Assembly (NCBI GenBank): GCA_902801205.1
Contig: CADCHE010000010.1
Coordinates: 22,368 to 86,367, forward strand
Length of the DNA stretch: 64,000 nt
Direction: 5' to 3'
From: an uncultured Bacteroidia bacterium
GTDB taxonomy: Bacteria; Bacteroidota; Bacteroidia; Bacteroidales; UBA932
Numbering within the stretch: the stretch's first letter is position 1; each line of letters opens with the position of its first letter. The notes under the pieces were generated by a model, which saw only the letters and a list, made by a program, of their open reading frames with translations, had not been told where the DNA came from and searched no databases. Positions 24,701-33,732 of this stretch are shown in pieces. The translations under genes and the position numbers were made by a program.

Positions 24701-25750
24701 TCAAATTTCAAGTCCATCGAGCAGGCGGACGTACAAGTCCGCGCCGGCGGAGATCTCCTCCAAGAAAATGTATTCGTCGGCCGTGTGCGAACGGGCGGAA
24801 TCCCCGGGGCCGATCTTGACCGTCGGGAACGGGACCAGGGCCTGGTTGCTCGTCGTCGGAGAGCCGAAGGTCTCCAGGCCGGCCGACAGCCCCCGCTGCA
24901 CGAAGGGATGCTTCAGGGGCAATGAGGAACTGCCGATGCGGGTCGAGCGCTCCTGCACCTGGCAGGGCACCGCCTCCTTGATCAGGGCCAGCAGGTCCGG
25001 ATTGGTGTATTCGCCGTTCGGACGGACATCCACCACGAAGGTGCAGCGGTCCGGTACGACATTGTGCTGGGTCCCCGCCTGGATCTGGGTGACCGTCATC
25101 TTGACCGGCCCCAGGAACGGGGAGACCTTCGGGAACTGCCAGGTACGGAACCACTGGATGATGTCCATGGCCTTGTAGAGGGCGTTGTCCCCCTCTTCGC
25201 GCGCCGCGTGCCCGCTGCGGCCGGTAACGGTACAGTCGAGCACCATCAAGCCTTTCTCGGCCACGGCCATCTGCATCCGGGTCGGCTCGCCGATGACACC
25301 GAAGTCCACGGGGCCGATTTCAGGCAGGATGGATTCGATGCCGTTTTTCCCGCTCACTTCCTCCTCGGCCGTGGCGGTGAAAACCAGCCGGTACGGCTGC
25401 GAACGCGCGGAAAGGGCCGCGTACGCCTGCAGCAGGGCCATCAAGGAACCTCCGTCGTCATTGCTGCCCAGCCCATACAGGCGGCCCGCCTCCACGGTCG
25501 GCGTGAAAGGGTCCCGCGTGTATCCGGCAGCCGGACGGACGGTGTCGATGTGGGCGTTCAGGAGCAGCGTAGGGCGGCCGTCCGGTTCGCCGGCGGCCAT
25601 CCAGAGGTTGTTCCCCTTCCGCCGGACCGGAAACCCCTGCGCCTGCAACCAGCCTTCCAGGAAGGTGCAGGCCTCCCCTTCCTCCCGGCTGAAGGAAGGA
25701 ATCCGGATCAAGGCTTCCAGCAGGGCGGTCGTATCCATGGGCTCAGTCAT
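24701..25750 (-). CDS. argE: M20-family N-acylornithine deacylase (ArgE/DapE type)
   Basis: From ATG 25750 the protein has 349 residues; ATG 25738 is an alternative four codons on. LLLNAHIDTVRPAAGYTRDP holds the zinc-binding HxD, GLGSNDDGGSLMALLQAY the bridging Asp, and TATAEEEVSGKNG the catalytic Glu pair of M20 peptidases. In this setting it should remove the acyl group (succinyl or acetyl) from the citrulline or ornithine intermediate. Because the carbamoyltransferase here has the succinylornithine-type residue, the likely substrate is N-succinylcitrulline. It overlaps argB by eight bases. Confidence 0.85.
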   Translation of the reverse strand: MTEPMDTTALLEALIRIPSFSREEGEACTFLEGWLQAQGFPVRRKGNNLWMAAGEPDGRPTLLLNAHIDTVRPAAGYTRDPFTPTVEAGRLYGLGSNDDGGSLMALLQAYAALSARSQPYRLVFTATAEEEVSGKNGIESILPEIGPVDFGVIGEPTRMQMAVAEKGLMVLDCTVTGRSGHAAREEGDNALYKAMDIIQWFRTWQFPKVSPFLGPVKMTVTQIQAGTQHNVVPDRCTFVVDVRPNGEYTNPDLLALIKEAVPCQVQERSTRIGSSSLPLKHPFVQRGLSAGLETFGSPTTSNQALVPFPTVKIGPGDSARSHTADEYIFLEEISAGADLYVRLLDGLEI

Positions 25751-26528
25751 CCGATTCGGGATTCGCCTGGACCGACGTGCCGCCGGAGAGGGCGGACGGG
25801 GACGTGATGACGACTTTCGACACACCGGCGGCGATGGCGTCGAAGGCATTCTGCAGCTTCGGGATCATTCCCTCAGAGATGACGCCGGAGCCTACCAGCG
25901 CTTCGAAATCGTTCTTCGTGATCACCGGGATGACGCTGGAAGGATCGGACATGTCGCGCAGGACGCCGGGCGTCGAAGAGCAGAACGTCAGCGTGACGTC
26001 GAAACGCGACGCCATGGCCTGGGCCACGGACGAGGCGATCGTGTCGGCATTCGTGTTCAGCATGTTGCCCTCCTTGTCGTGGGTCAACGGCGCGAGGACC
26101 GGCACGGCACCGGCCGCGATCAGATGCTCCAAAGCCTTGACATTCACGTATTTCACATCACCGACAAAGCCGAAATTGACCAGCTCGGCCGGACGTTTCA
26201 CGCTGAGGATCAGGTTCATGTCCGCTCCGGTCAGGCCGACGGCGTTGACCCCGAGCGCCTGCAGGCGGGCGACGACGTTCTTGTTCACGAGGCCGCCGTA
26301 GACCATCGTGACGACCTTCAGCATCTCGGCGCTGGTAATCCGGCGGCCGGAGATCATCTGCGTCTCGATACCCAGCCGGTCGGCCAGGGCCGTGGCGATC
26401 TTGCCGCCGCCATGCACCAGGATCTTGTTTCCCCGGATCCGCGAAAACGACATCAGGAGGGACTGCAGCGAGGATTCTTCCTCCACGACAGGCCCGCCGA
26501 CCTTGATGATATTCAGTGTCTCTTTCAT
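25743..26528 (-). CDS. argB: N-acylglutamate kinase
   Basis: ATG at 26528 overlaps the argF' stop (ATGA) and gives 261 residues. The amino-acid-kinase fold is shown by LNIIKVGGPVVEEESSLQSL, KILVHGGGKIATALADRLGI and the glutamate-binding region RRITSAEMLKVVTMVYGGLV. NTNADTIASSVAQAM and the C-terminal GSGVISEGMIPKLQNAFDA complete it. It phosphorylates N-acetyl- or N-succinyl-glutamate. The N-terminal extension involved in arginine feedback in hexameric forms is absent, so feedback may act elsewhere. Confidence 0.95.
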   Translation of the reverse strand: MKETLNIIKVGGPVVEEESSLQSLLMSFSRIRGNKILVHGGGKIATALADRLGIETQMISGRRITSAEMLKVVTMVYGGLVNKNVVARLQALGVNAVGLTGADMNLILSVKRPAELVNFGFVGDVKYVNVKALEHLIAAGAVPVLAPLTHDKEGNMLNTNADTIASSVAQAMASRFDVTLTFCSSTPGVLRDMSDPSSVIPVITKNDFEALVGSGVISEGMIPKLQNAFDAIAAGVSKVVITSPSALSGGTSVQANPESDD

Positions 26529-27472
26529 AAGCTTTCCAACATTCTTTTCATCACGACCTGGGCGGAGACGACCCGGTTGGCCGCCTCGGGGATCACGATG
26601 CTCCGGGGCGAGTCGATCACCGCGTCGGAAACGATCATGTTGCGGCGCACGGGCAGGCAGTGCATGAAGTATGCGTTGTCCGTCACGGCCATCTGGCGCG
26701 TGTCCACCGTCCAGGAGCGGTCGGTGGAAAGGATCTGCCCGTAGTGCGTATAGGAAGACCAGTTCTTGGCGTAGACGAAGTCGGCGCCTTCGAAGGCCTT
26801 CATCTGGTCGTATTCGATCCGGGCGCCGGCCGTGAACTGCGGGTCGAGTTCGTACCCTTCCGGGTGCGTGATGACCAGGTCGACGTCGGCCGCATTCATC
26901 CATTCGGCGAAGGAGTTCGGGACGGCCTGCGGCAGCGCGCGCGGATGGGGGGCCCAGGTGAGCACCACCTTCGGGCGCTTCTTCGTGCGGTACTCCTCGA
27001 TCGTGATCAGGTCCGCGAAAGCCTGGCAGGGGTGCACCGTGCCGGATTCCAGGCTGATGACCGGTTTGCCGGAATATTCGATGAACTGCCGGAGGATGGT
27101 TTCGCCATAGTCGAAACCGCGGTCTTTCAGCCCGGCGAAAGAACGGACGCCGATGAGGTCGCAGTAGCTGCCGATGACCGGAATGGCCTCACGCAGGTGC
27201 TCCGGCTTGTCGCCGTCCATCACCACGCCCATTTCTGTCTCGAGTTTCCAGCTGTCACCGTTCACGTTGAGGACGATGGCGTTCATGCCCAGGTTCAGGG
27301 CCGCCTTCTGGCTGGAAAGCCGCGTACGGAGGCTGCTGTTGAAGAAAATCAGGATGATGGTCTTGTTCTTACCGAGGTTCTGCCAGGCGAAGGGGGTTGC
27401 CTTCACCTGCGCCGCTTCAGCGAGGGCCGCATCCAGCGGGCCGATATCGCTTACATGGAGAAAACTTTTCAT
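26525..27472 (-). CDS. argF': N-succinylornithine carbamoyltransferase (ArgF'-type)
   Basis: The 315-residue protein has FFNSSLRTRLSSQKAALNLG, the carbamoyl-phosphate loop, and later WAPHPRALPQAVPNSFAEWM and HCLPVRRNMIVSD, which match the Bacteroides fragilis succinylornithine transcarbamylase pattern. DGDKPEHLREA places Pro at residue 90, the residue that marks succinyl- over acetyl-ornithine specificity in that family; acetylornithine enzymes have Glu there. It therefore makes N-succinylcitrulline rather than citrulline. It sits between argD and argB. Confidence 0.92.
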   Translation of the reverse strand: MKSFLHVSDIGPLDAALAEAAQVKATPFAWQNLGKNKTIILIFFNSSLRTRLSSQKAALNLGMNAIVLNVNGDSWKLETEMGVVMDGDKPEHLREAIPVIGSYCDLIGVRSFAGLKDRGFDYGETILRQFIEYSGKPVISLESGTVHPCQAFADLITIEEYRTKKRPKVVLTWAPHPRALPQAVPNSFAEWMNAADVDLVITHPEGYELDPQFTAGARIEYDQMKAFEGADFVYAKNWSSYTHYGQILSTDRSWTVDTRQMAVTDNAYFMHCLPVRRNMIVSDAVIDSPRSIVIPEAANRVVSAQVVMKRMLESL

Positions 27473-27483
27473 ATATCAGGAGG

Positions 27484-28605
27484 TTAGAGGCATTCTTCCA
27501 GGGCCTTGATGAAGATGTCGACGTCTTCCTTGCTGGTCGTCAGCGGGGCGAGCAGGCGGATCATGTTCTTCCCGGACACTCCCGTGAAGACATGCTTTTC
27601 AAAGAGGAGGCGCTTGCGCAGTTCGGCAATCGGTTCCGTGAACTCGATGCCGACCATCAGGCCCCGGCCGCGCACTTCGCGGATCTTGGGCGAATCCGGC
27701 AGCGAGGCGCGCAGGTAATCGCCCACCTCGGCCGCCCGGGCGACGAGGTGCTCCTTCTCGATAATGTCGCAGACCGCGATCGCCGCGCTCATGGCCAGGT
27801 AGTTGCCGCCGAACGTGGAGCCCAGCATGCCCTTGGTCGCCTCGAACATCGGCGAGATCAGCACGCCGCCGATCGGGAAGCCGTTGGCGATGCCCTTGGC
27901 CACCGTCACGATGTCCGGCTCGATGCCGGCCCACTGGTGGGCGAAGTATCTGCCCGTCCGGCCGCAGCCGCTCTGAACCTCGTCGAGGATGAGGACGACG
28001 CCGCTCTCGGCCGTCACGCGGCGGAGTTCACGCAGGAATCCGTCTTCCGGCAGCCGGATGCCACCGACACCCTGGATTCCCTCGATGATGACGCCGGCGA
28101 CATCGCCGCCCGCAATCGCGGCCTTGACGGCTTCGATGTCGTTCAGGTCGACGAAGGTGACTTTCTGGTTGGCGTTGAAGGGAGCGACGATCTTCGGATT
28201 GTCCGTCACCGCCACCGCAGCGGAAGTCCGACCGTGGAAACTACCCCTGAACGCCACGATCCGGTCTTTCCCGGTATGGAAGGAGGCCAGCTTGATGGCA
28301 TTTTCATTGGCTTCGGCCCCGGAGTTGACCAGGAAGAGGGAATAGTCCTCCAGCCCGGAGAGCTTGCCCAGCTTGTGGGCGAGGGAGATCTGCAGCGGGT
28401 TCACCACGCTGTTGGAATAAAAACCGATGGTATTCAGCTGCTTCGTGACAGCTGCCACGTAGTCGGGGTGGCAGTGGCCGACCGAAATGACGGCATGGCC
28501 GGCATAGAAATCCAGATATTCCTGGCCGTGATCGTCCCACACGCGGGTTCCCTGCCCGCGGGTCAGGGTCACATCATATAAAGAATAAACGTCGAATAAT
28601 TCCAT
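27484..28605 (-). CDS. argD: N-acylornithine aminotransferase
   Basis: The 373-residue class III PLP aminotransferase begins with DVTLTRGQGTRVWDDHGQEY. SLFLVNSGAEANENAIKLAS, GVVLILDEVQSGCGRTGRYF and TVAKGIANGFPIGGVL carry the phosphate-binding, Asp and PLP-Lys motifs of ArgD. It converts N-acylglutamate semialdehyde to N-acylornithine. It sits eleven bases from each neighbour (argC upstream, argF' downstream). Succinylated substrate is inferred from the neighbouring carbamoyltransferase. Confidence 0.95.
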   Translation of the reverse strand: MELFDVYSLYDVTLTRGQGTRVWDDHGQEYLDFYAGHAVISVGHCHPDYVAAVTKQLNTIGFYSNSVVNPLQISLAHKLGKLSGLEDYSLFLVNSGAEANENAIKLASFHTGKDRIVAFRGSFHGRTSAAVAVTDNPKIVAPFNANQKVTFVDLNDIEAVKAAIAGGDVAGVIIEGIQGVGGIRLPEDGFLRELRRVTAESGVVLILDEVQSGCGRTGRYFAHQWAGIEPDIVTVAKGIANGFPIGGVLISPMFEATKGMLGSTFGGNYLAMSAAIAVCDIIEKEHLVARAAEVGDYLRASLPDSPKIREVRGRGLMVGIEFTEPIAELRKRLLFEKHVFTGVSGKNMIRLLAPLTTSKEDVDIFIKALEECL

Positions 28606-28616
28606 GATCGATGGGT

Positions 28617-29597
28617 TTAAAAACGGCTCCCTTTCAGGTGGAGGCCGGTGTCCTCGGGCAGTCCGAAGACGAGGTTCATATTCTGTACGGCCTGGCCGGA
28701 CGCACCCTTGACCAGGTTGTCGATAACACTGACAATGTGAAGTTTATGGCCGTATTTCCGGACGCCGAGCAGGCACTTGTTGGTATTGACGGCCATCTTC
28801 ATGTCGGGATAGGCGTCGAGGACGTGGACGAACGGCGCCGTGCGGTAATAGTCGCGGTACAGCGCTTCGGCCTCCTCGCCGGACAGGGTGGTGTCCAGGT
28901 AGGCCGACACGAGGATGCCGCGCGCGAAATCGCCGCGGACGGGCACGAAGGAGATCTCGCCCCCGAAATGCGGCGCCAGGGTGCGGAGGGTCTCCCCCAC
29001 CTCGCCCAGGTGCTGGTGCGTGAAAGGCTTGTAGACGGAGAGGTTGTCGCTCCGCCAGCTGAAATGGGTCGTCTCGGAAGGGGCCTGTCCGGCACCCGTA
29101 GATCCGGTGATGCCGGTCACATGCACTTCAGGCAGCAGGTCGGCCGCGGCCATCGGCAGCAGCGCCAGCTGGATCGCCGTGGCGAAGCAGCCGGGATTGG
29201 CGATGTGCCGGGCGGTCCGGATCCGGTCACGGAAGGCTTCCGGAAGACCGTACACGAAGCCTTCGGCGTCGGCGGCCAGGCGGAAGTCCTGGCTCAGGTC
29301 GATGACGGCGCCCGCGTACCCTTCAGGAAGGGCGTGCACGAAGGCCTTGGAGCGTCCGTGCCCCGAGCAGAGGAAGACGACATCCGCCTCCTGCACGGGC
29401 GCATCGGCGCTGAAACACAGGTCCGTCTCCCCCACCAGGTCGGCATGGGCGGACCAGACCGGCGCACCGGCGTGGCTCGCGCTCTGCGCGAACACGACGC
29501 GGGCGGCGGGATGGTTCAGCAGGATACGGAGGAGTTCTCCGGCCGTGTATCCGGCGGCGCCGACGATGCCGACGCGTATCTGTTCAGCCGCACCCAT
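28617..29597 (-). CDS. argC: N-acylglutamyl-phosphate reductase
   Basis: ATG at 29597 gives 326 residues; upstream in-frame sequence lies inside argG and is not conserved. RVGIVGAAGYTAGELLRILL is the NADP-binding loop and HIANPGCFATAIQLALLPMA holds the catalytic Cys. FVPVRGDFARGILVSAYL and the C-terminal NLVKGASGQAVQNMNLVFG are typical of ArgC. It reduces the acyl phosphate made by ArgB. One base separates it from argG. Confidence 0.96.
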   Translation of the reverse strand: MGAAEQIRVGIVGAAGYTAGELLRILLNHPAARVVFAQSASHAGAPVWSAHADLVGETDLCFSADAPVQEADVVFLCSGHGRSKAFVHALPEGYAGAVIDLSQDFRLAADAEGFVYGLPEAFRDRIRTARHIANPGCFATAIQLALLPMAAADLLPEVHVTGITGSTGAGQAPSETTHFSWRSDNLSVYKPFTHQHLGEVGETLRTLAPHFGGEISFVPVRGDFARGILVSAYLDTTLSGEEAEALYRDYYRTAPFVHVLDAYPDMKMAVNTNKCLLGVRKYGHKLHIVSVIDNLVKGASGQAVQNMNLVFGLPEDTGLHLKGSRF

Positions 29598-29598
29598 C

Positions 29599-31347
29599 TT
29601 ACAACTCCTTTTCGAGCGCTTCGCCCTCGTCCTTGTGGGTGGCATAATAGGCCTTCAGCGGGATGGAGGTGAGCTTGATGAAGCCCTTCGCATCTTCGGC
29701 CGTCCAGCCCTTCTGGGTCTCTCCGTATTCTCCGAACTTGTTCTTTACCAAGTCGTTCGGCGAGTCGACTCCAACGGTCTGGAAACCGTAGGGACGCAGT
29801 TCCATCGTCACCTTTCCGGACACGTTGCGCTGGCTGCTGGTCAGCATCGCCTCGATGTCACGCATCACCGGCTCCAGGTACTGGCTCTCGTGCAGGAACA
29901 TGCCGTACCAATTGGCCACCTGGTCCTTCCAGTACTGCTGCCACTTGCTGAGGGTGAACTTCTCCAGGAACTTGTGCGCGGCGATGATGAGCATCGGCGC
30001 AGCGGCCTCGAAGCCCACGCGGCCCTTGATGCCGATGATGGTGTCGCCGACGTGCATGTCGCGGCCGATGCCGTAGGGCGCGGCGATGGACTCCACTTTC
30101 TGGATCGCCTGCACCCGGTCGGCGCACTTGCGGCCGTTCACGCCGACCAGCTCGCCCTCCTTGAATTCGAGGACGATCTTCTCGGTACCGGTCTTCGTCA
30201 CCTGCTTGAGATAGGCCTCTTCGGGAAGTCCCTGCTTGGAGTCGAGGATTTCGCCGCCGCAGATGGACGTACCCCAGAGACCTACATTATAAGAGTACTT
30301 GAGTTTCTTGAAATCGGCCTTGAAGCCATGCTCGTTGAGGTAGTCTACCTCGTACTGGCGGGTCAGGCCCATGTCGCGGGTCAGGGTGATGATTTCGATG
30401 TCCGGCGCCATCACCTGGAAGGTCATGTCGAAACGGACCTGGTCGTTCCCTGCCCCGGTGGAGCCGTGCGCGATGGCGTCGGCGCCGATGGACTTGGCGT
30501 ACCGGGCGATGGCCATCGCCTGGAAGATGCGCTCGGAGGAGACGGAAATGGGGTAGGTCCCGTTCCTGAGCACATTGCCGAACACCATGTATTTCAGGCT
30601 CTTGTCGTAGTACTCCTTGGTCACGTCGAGGGTCACGTAGCCCTTGGCGCCCAACTCGTAGGCCCGGGCTTCGTTCTCCTTGAGCTGGGACTTGCTGAAG
30701 CCGCCGGTGTTGGCGCAGGCGGCATAGACCTCGTACCCGCGTTCCTTGGTCAGGTACATGATGGTGAAAGAGGTATCCAGTCCGCCGCTGTAGGCGACGA
30801 CCACCTTCTTCTTGTTGGGATTGTAGAGCATGCCCGTGCAGAGACAGCGGGTGAAGTTGTTGCGGCGGAGCACGTCGTAGTTGACGCAGCTCTCGCAGCC
30901 CTTCCAGAACACGGGATCGGTAGTGAGCTCGGAGAAAGTCACCGGAACGTAACCCAACTCGGTGTTGATCTTCATCACGGGCAGGCCGGTCGTCAAGCCG
31001 AACAGCTTGGCGTGGGGAAACCGCTGCCGCGAAAGGTCGAACGCCTTTTTCTTGATCCGTTTGGCCAGGTTGTGTCCGCGGAACTTTTCCTTGACGATGA
31101 GTCCGGAATTGGCCACGAATTCCTCGTGGCTCCAGGACTCGATGTAGCAGAAACCGGCGAATTCAGTTCCCTTGAGCGCAATGATCGCCTTCCCTTCTTT
31201 CATTTTCTGCGCGATATATTCGGGCTTGCGCTTTGCAATGCCGGTTCCGCGGACTTTGGCCGCGTCTTCGATGGTCTTGAGGATCTCGTCCACGTATCCC
31301 AGGTGCTTCTCCGAAGCCACCTCTACCGTAAAGTCATTCTTTGTCAT
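29599..31347 (-). CDS. argG: Fusion: GNAT N-acyltransferase - argininosuccinate synthase
   Basis: The 582-residue protein joins two enzymes. Residues 1-150 are a GNAT domain with the acyl-CoA loop KFRGHNLAKRI (89-99). Residues 151-173 form a Cys cluster, C-x2-C then C-x-C (151, 154, 168, 170), that could hold a metal. From about 181 the argininosuccinate synthase begins, with PP-loop AYSGGLDTS (185-193), GSTGAGNDQVRFDMTFQVM and IKGRVGFEAAAPMLIIAAHK. In Bacteroides a separate GNAT gene next to argG has been proposed as the missing N-acylglutamate synthase. Here step one and the penultimate step of arginine synthesis would share one chain. No argA or argJ is present in the window. Confidence 0.93.
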   Translation of the reverse strand: MTKNDFTVEVASEKHLGYVDEILKTIEDAAKVRGTGIAKRKPEYIAQKMKEGKAIIALKGTEFAGFCYIESWSHEEFVANSGLIVKEKFRGHNLAKRIKKKAFDLSRQRFPHAKLFGLTTGLPVMKINTELGYVPVTFSELTTDPVFWKGCESCVNYDVLRRNNFTRCLCTGMLYNPNKKKVVVAYSGGLDTSFTIMYLTKERGYEVYAACANTGGFSKSQLKENEARAYELGAKGYVTLDVTKEYYDKSLKYMVFGNVLRNGTYPISVSSERIFQAMAIARYAKSIGADAIAHGSTGAGNDQVRFDMTFQVMAPDIEIITLTRDMGLTRQYEVDYLNEHGFKADFKKLKYSYNVGLWGTSICGGEILDSKQGLPEEAYLKQVTKTGTEKIVLEFKEGELVGVNGRKCADRVQAIQKVESIAAPYGIGRDMHVGDTIIGIKGRVGFEAAAPMLIIAAHKFLEKFTLSKWQQYWKDQVANWYGMFLHESQYLEPVMRDIEAMLTSSQRNVSGKVTMELRPYGFQTVGVDSPNDLVKNKFGEYGETQKGWTAEDAKGFIKLTSIPLKAYYATHKDEGEALEKEL

Positions 31348-31363
31348 TGTTTTATGTTCGTTT

Positions 31364-31843
31364 TCAATTGATTCTTTTATTTATAATGCCGTGGAGCAGG
31401 GCGTCCAGGGCGCCGGTGACTTCCGCATGGGTAGATCCTTCGCGCAGCACCAGCAAGACAGTGTCGTCACCGGCCAGTGACCCGAGGACCTGTTTCGGCC
31501 GCTGCGCGTCGATGATGGCGGCGATCATGTTCGCATGCCCCGGCAGCGTGGAGATGACGGCCAGCTGGCCGGAGAACTCCAGCCGCTCGATGCTGTCGAC
31601 CAGGATGTCCGTACCGTGACGCGGGACACTGGATGCACTGCCGGGTGCCGGAAGCCGGTAATAGTAACCCACATCATCATGGACCTTGGTAATCCGGAGC
31701 TCACGGATATCACGGGAAAGCGTTGCCTGCGCCACGTCGAAACCATGCTGCGCAAGCAGGGCGGACAACTCTTCCTGGTTGGCCACCTTCTGCTCGGCGA
31801 TGATTTTCCGAATCTGCCGCTGGCGTTCCAATTTTCCTCTCAT
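31364..31843 (-). CDS. argR: Arginine repressor
   Basis: ATG at 31843 gives 159 residues, the usual ArgR size. Residues 1-70 form a winged helix (RQIRKIIAEQKVANQEELSA, TLSRDIRELRITKV). The C-terminal trimerisation and arginine-binding domain ends with GSLAGDDTVLLVLREGSTH, which has the Asp pair that binds arginine. It is the first gene of the arg run, 16 bases before argG, so the regulator controls its own operon. The operator should lie in the 86-bp gap shared with guaA. Confidence 0.95.
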   Translation of the reverse strand: MRGKLERQRQIRKIIAEQKVANQEELSALLAQHGFDVAQATLSRDIRELRITKVHDDVGYYYRLPAPGSASSVPRHGTDILVDSIERLEFSGQLAVISTLPGHANMIAAIIDAQRPKQVLGSLAGDDTVLLVLREGSTHAEVTGALDALLHGIINKRIN

Positions 31844-31929
31844 AATGAAAAGATATTCAATAACCGCCCCAAATATATGCATAATTTTCCGATATATATT
31901 CAAATTTTTGTATTATTTTTGCATCCGTT
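31844..31929. promoter_or_regulatory. Divergent argR-guaA promoter region
   Basis: This is an 86-bp AT-rich gap between divergent genes. On the - strand TATATTTG (complement of 31870-31877) fits a -7 element for argR. On the + strand TATTTTTG just before guaA fits another. Two copies of ATATTCAA (31853-31860 and 31896-31903) resemble ArgR half-sites (TGAAT), but this is suggestive only. Confidence 0.5.
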
Positions 31930-33513
31930 ATGACAGAAAAGATCATTATCCTCGATTTCGGCTCGCAAGTGACCCAGCTCATCGGGCGTCGGCTGCGTGA
32001 ACTCGGCGTCTTCTGCGAAATCCATCCTTTCAACAAAATCCCCGTCCTGGACGCTTCCGTCAAGGGTGTCATCCTGTCCGGAAGTCCCTGCTCGGTACGT
32101 GACAAAAACGCCCCGCAGGTCGACCTGACCGGCATCAAGGGACATCTTCCGCTGCTCGGCATCTGCTACGGAGCGCAATACCTGGCGCACTGCTTCGGCG
32201 GCGAGGTGAACGGTTCCCTCTCCCGCGAATACGGACGCGCCATGCTGGAAGTCCGCCAGCCGGATTCCCCGCTCCTGCGCGGTGTAAGCCTGCGTTCGCA
32301 GGTCTGGATGTCACACGGGGACACCATCGCCGCCCTGCCGGCGGGTGCGGAAGTCATCGCCTCCACGGCCGACGTGGAGAACGCTGCCTACTGTTTCAGG
32401 GGAGAAGACACCTACGCGGTACAGTTCCATCCGGAGGTTTTCCACACGACGGAAGGCGCGAAGATGCTCGGCAATTTCGCGCTGGGGATCTGCGGCTGCA
32501 AGGGCGACTGGACGAGCGCGGCATTCATCGAGACGACGGTCGCGGCGCTCAGGGAGCAGATCGGGGACGAGAAGGTCATCCTCGGACTGAGCGGCGGGGT
32601 GGATTCCACCGTCGCTGCCGTCCTGCTGCACAAAGCCGTCGGTGCGAACCTCACCTGTATCTTCGTCAACAACGGACTGCTGCGCAAGAATGAATATGAA
32701 GACGTGCTGGCCTCCTACAAGGACATGCAGTTGAACGTGATCGGCGCGGACGCGGAGGAGGAGTTCCTGTCCGCCCTCGCCGGAGCCGAGGAACCGGAGG
32801 CGAAGCGGAAGATCATCGGTGCCAAGTTCATCGAGGTGTTCGAGCGGTATGCACGCACCATCGAAAACGCCCGCTGGCTGGCCCAGGGGACGATTTATCC
32901 GGACGTCATCGAGTCGGCCGGCATCGAGGGCATCGCGTCGAAGATCAAATCGCACCACAACGTGGGCGGCCTGCCGGAGAAGATGAACCTGAAGATCGTG
33001 GAGCCGCTGCACATGCTGTTCAAGGACGAGGTGCGCCGTGTGGGACGTGCGCTCGGCATCAAGGAGGAGCTCATCGGGCGGCATCCTTTCCCGGGGCCTT
33101 CGCTGGCGATCCGTATCCTCGGCGAGGTCACGCGGGAGAAACTGCGGGTGCTGCGTGAGGCGGACGACATCTATATCCGCGGCTTGCGCGCCTACGACTG
33201 TACGGCCCTGCACCTGCCGTCGGCCTCCGATCCGCGGGTCGAGGCGAAGAACCTCTACGATGCGATCTGGCAGGCGGGCGTGATCCTGCTGCCGGTCCGC
33301 AGCGTGGGCGTGATGGGGGACGAGCGGACGTACGAACATCCGGTGGCGTTGCGGGCGGTGGTTTCCACCGACGCGATGACGGCCGACTGGTTCCATTTCC
33401 CGTACGATTTCCTTGCGGATGTCAGCAACGAGATCATCAACAAGGTGGCCGGCGTGAACCGCGTCGTTTACGACATTTCGTCGAAACCACCGGCAACCAT
33501 CGAATGGGAGTAA
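31930..33513 (+). CDS. guaA: GMP synthase (glutamine-hydrolysing)
   Basis: The 527-residue enzyme converts XMP to GMP. Its class I amidotransferase domain has Cys79 in [17 protein letters not shown] and the His in [11 protein letters not shown]. The synthetase domain has PP-loop [20 protein letters not shown], and the C-terminus carries the dimerisation and XMP-binding part. The last codons (GAA TGG GAG TAA) form the left arm and loop of a perfect long inverted repeat. It diverges from argR and converges on hisIE. Confidence 0.97.
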   Translation: MTEKIIILDFGSQVTQLIGRRLRELGVFCEIHPFNKIPVLDASVKGVILSGSPCSVRDKNAPQVDLTGIKGHLPLLGICYGAQYLAHCFGGEVNGSLSREYGRAMLEVRQPDSPLLRGVSLRSQVWMSHGDTIAALPAGAEVIASTADVENAAYCFRGEDTYAVQFHPEVFHTTEGAKMLGNFALGICGCKGDWTSAAFIETTVAALREQIGDEKVILGLSGGVDSTVAAVLLHKAVGANLTCIFVNNGLLRKNEYEDVLASYKDMQLNVIGADAEEEFLSALAGAEEPEAKRKIIGAKFIEVFERYARTIENARWLAQGTIYPDVIESAGIEGIASKIKSHHNVGGLPEKMNLKIVEPLHMLFKDEVRRVGRALGIKEELIGRHPFPGPSLAIRILGEVTREKLRVLREADDIYIRGLRAYDCTALHLPSASDPRVEAKNLYDAIWQAGVILLPVRSVGVMGDERTYEHPVALRAVVSTDAMTADWFHFPYDFLADVSNEIINKVAGVNRVVYDISSKPPATIEWE

Positions 33514-33533
33514 CTCCCATTCGATGGTTGCCG
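33491..33533 (+). repeat. Perfect 20-bp inverted repeat with the guaA stop codon as its loop
   Basis: Positions 33491-33510 are the exact reverse complement of 33514-33533, and the three-base loop is the guaA TAA. The left arm is coding sequence. The structure would form a very stable hairpin at the mRNA end, but no T-run follows, so it is not a standard terminator. It could stabilise the 3' end. Confidence 0.9.
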
Positions 33534-33716
33534 CCGCAAATTCCTACCCCTCAGTCACTTCGTGACAGCTCCCGAGGGAGCGCCGCCCCCTTCCCGTTCC
33601 CCCTCGCCGGGGGAAGGCTGTCGCTGCGCTCCGAATGGGAGTAACCCATTCGATGGTTGCCGCCGCAAATTCCTACCCCTCAGTCACTTCGTGACAGCTC
33701 CCGAGGGGAGCGCCGC
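33501..33716. repeat. Duplicated 85-bp intergenic segment with palindromic spacer
   Basis: 33501-33586 is repeated at 33632-33716 with a two-base deletion near the start. Both copies carry GAATGGGAGTAA (the guaA end), the hairpin GTCACTTCGTGAC and CTCCCGAGGGAG-like palindromes. The 45-base spacer holds a third hairpin (CCCCC/GGGGG and CCTTCC/GGAAGG). Together they fill the gap between guaA and hisIE; no gene was seen. It resembles mobile REP-like intergenic repeats. Confidence 0.8.
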
Positions 33717-33732
33717 ACCGGGGCCGATGGGA

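Noticed and set aside
31853-31903. ATATTCAA pairs as ArgR boxes
   Set aside because: Similar TTGAATAT/ATATTCAA pairs occur upstream of the his operon (40503-40537), and the regions are AT-rich. I kept them only as weak candidates.
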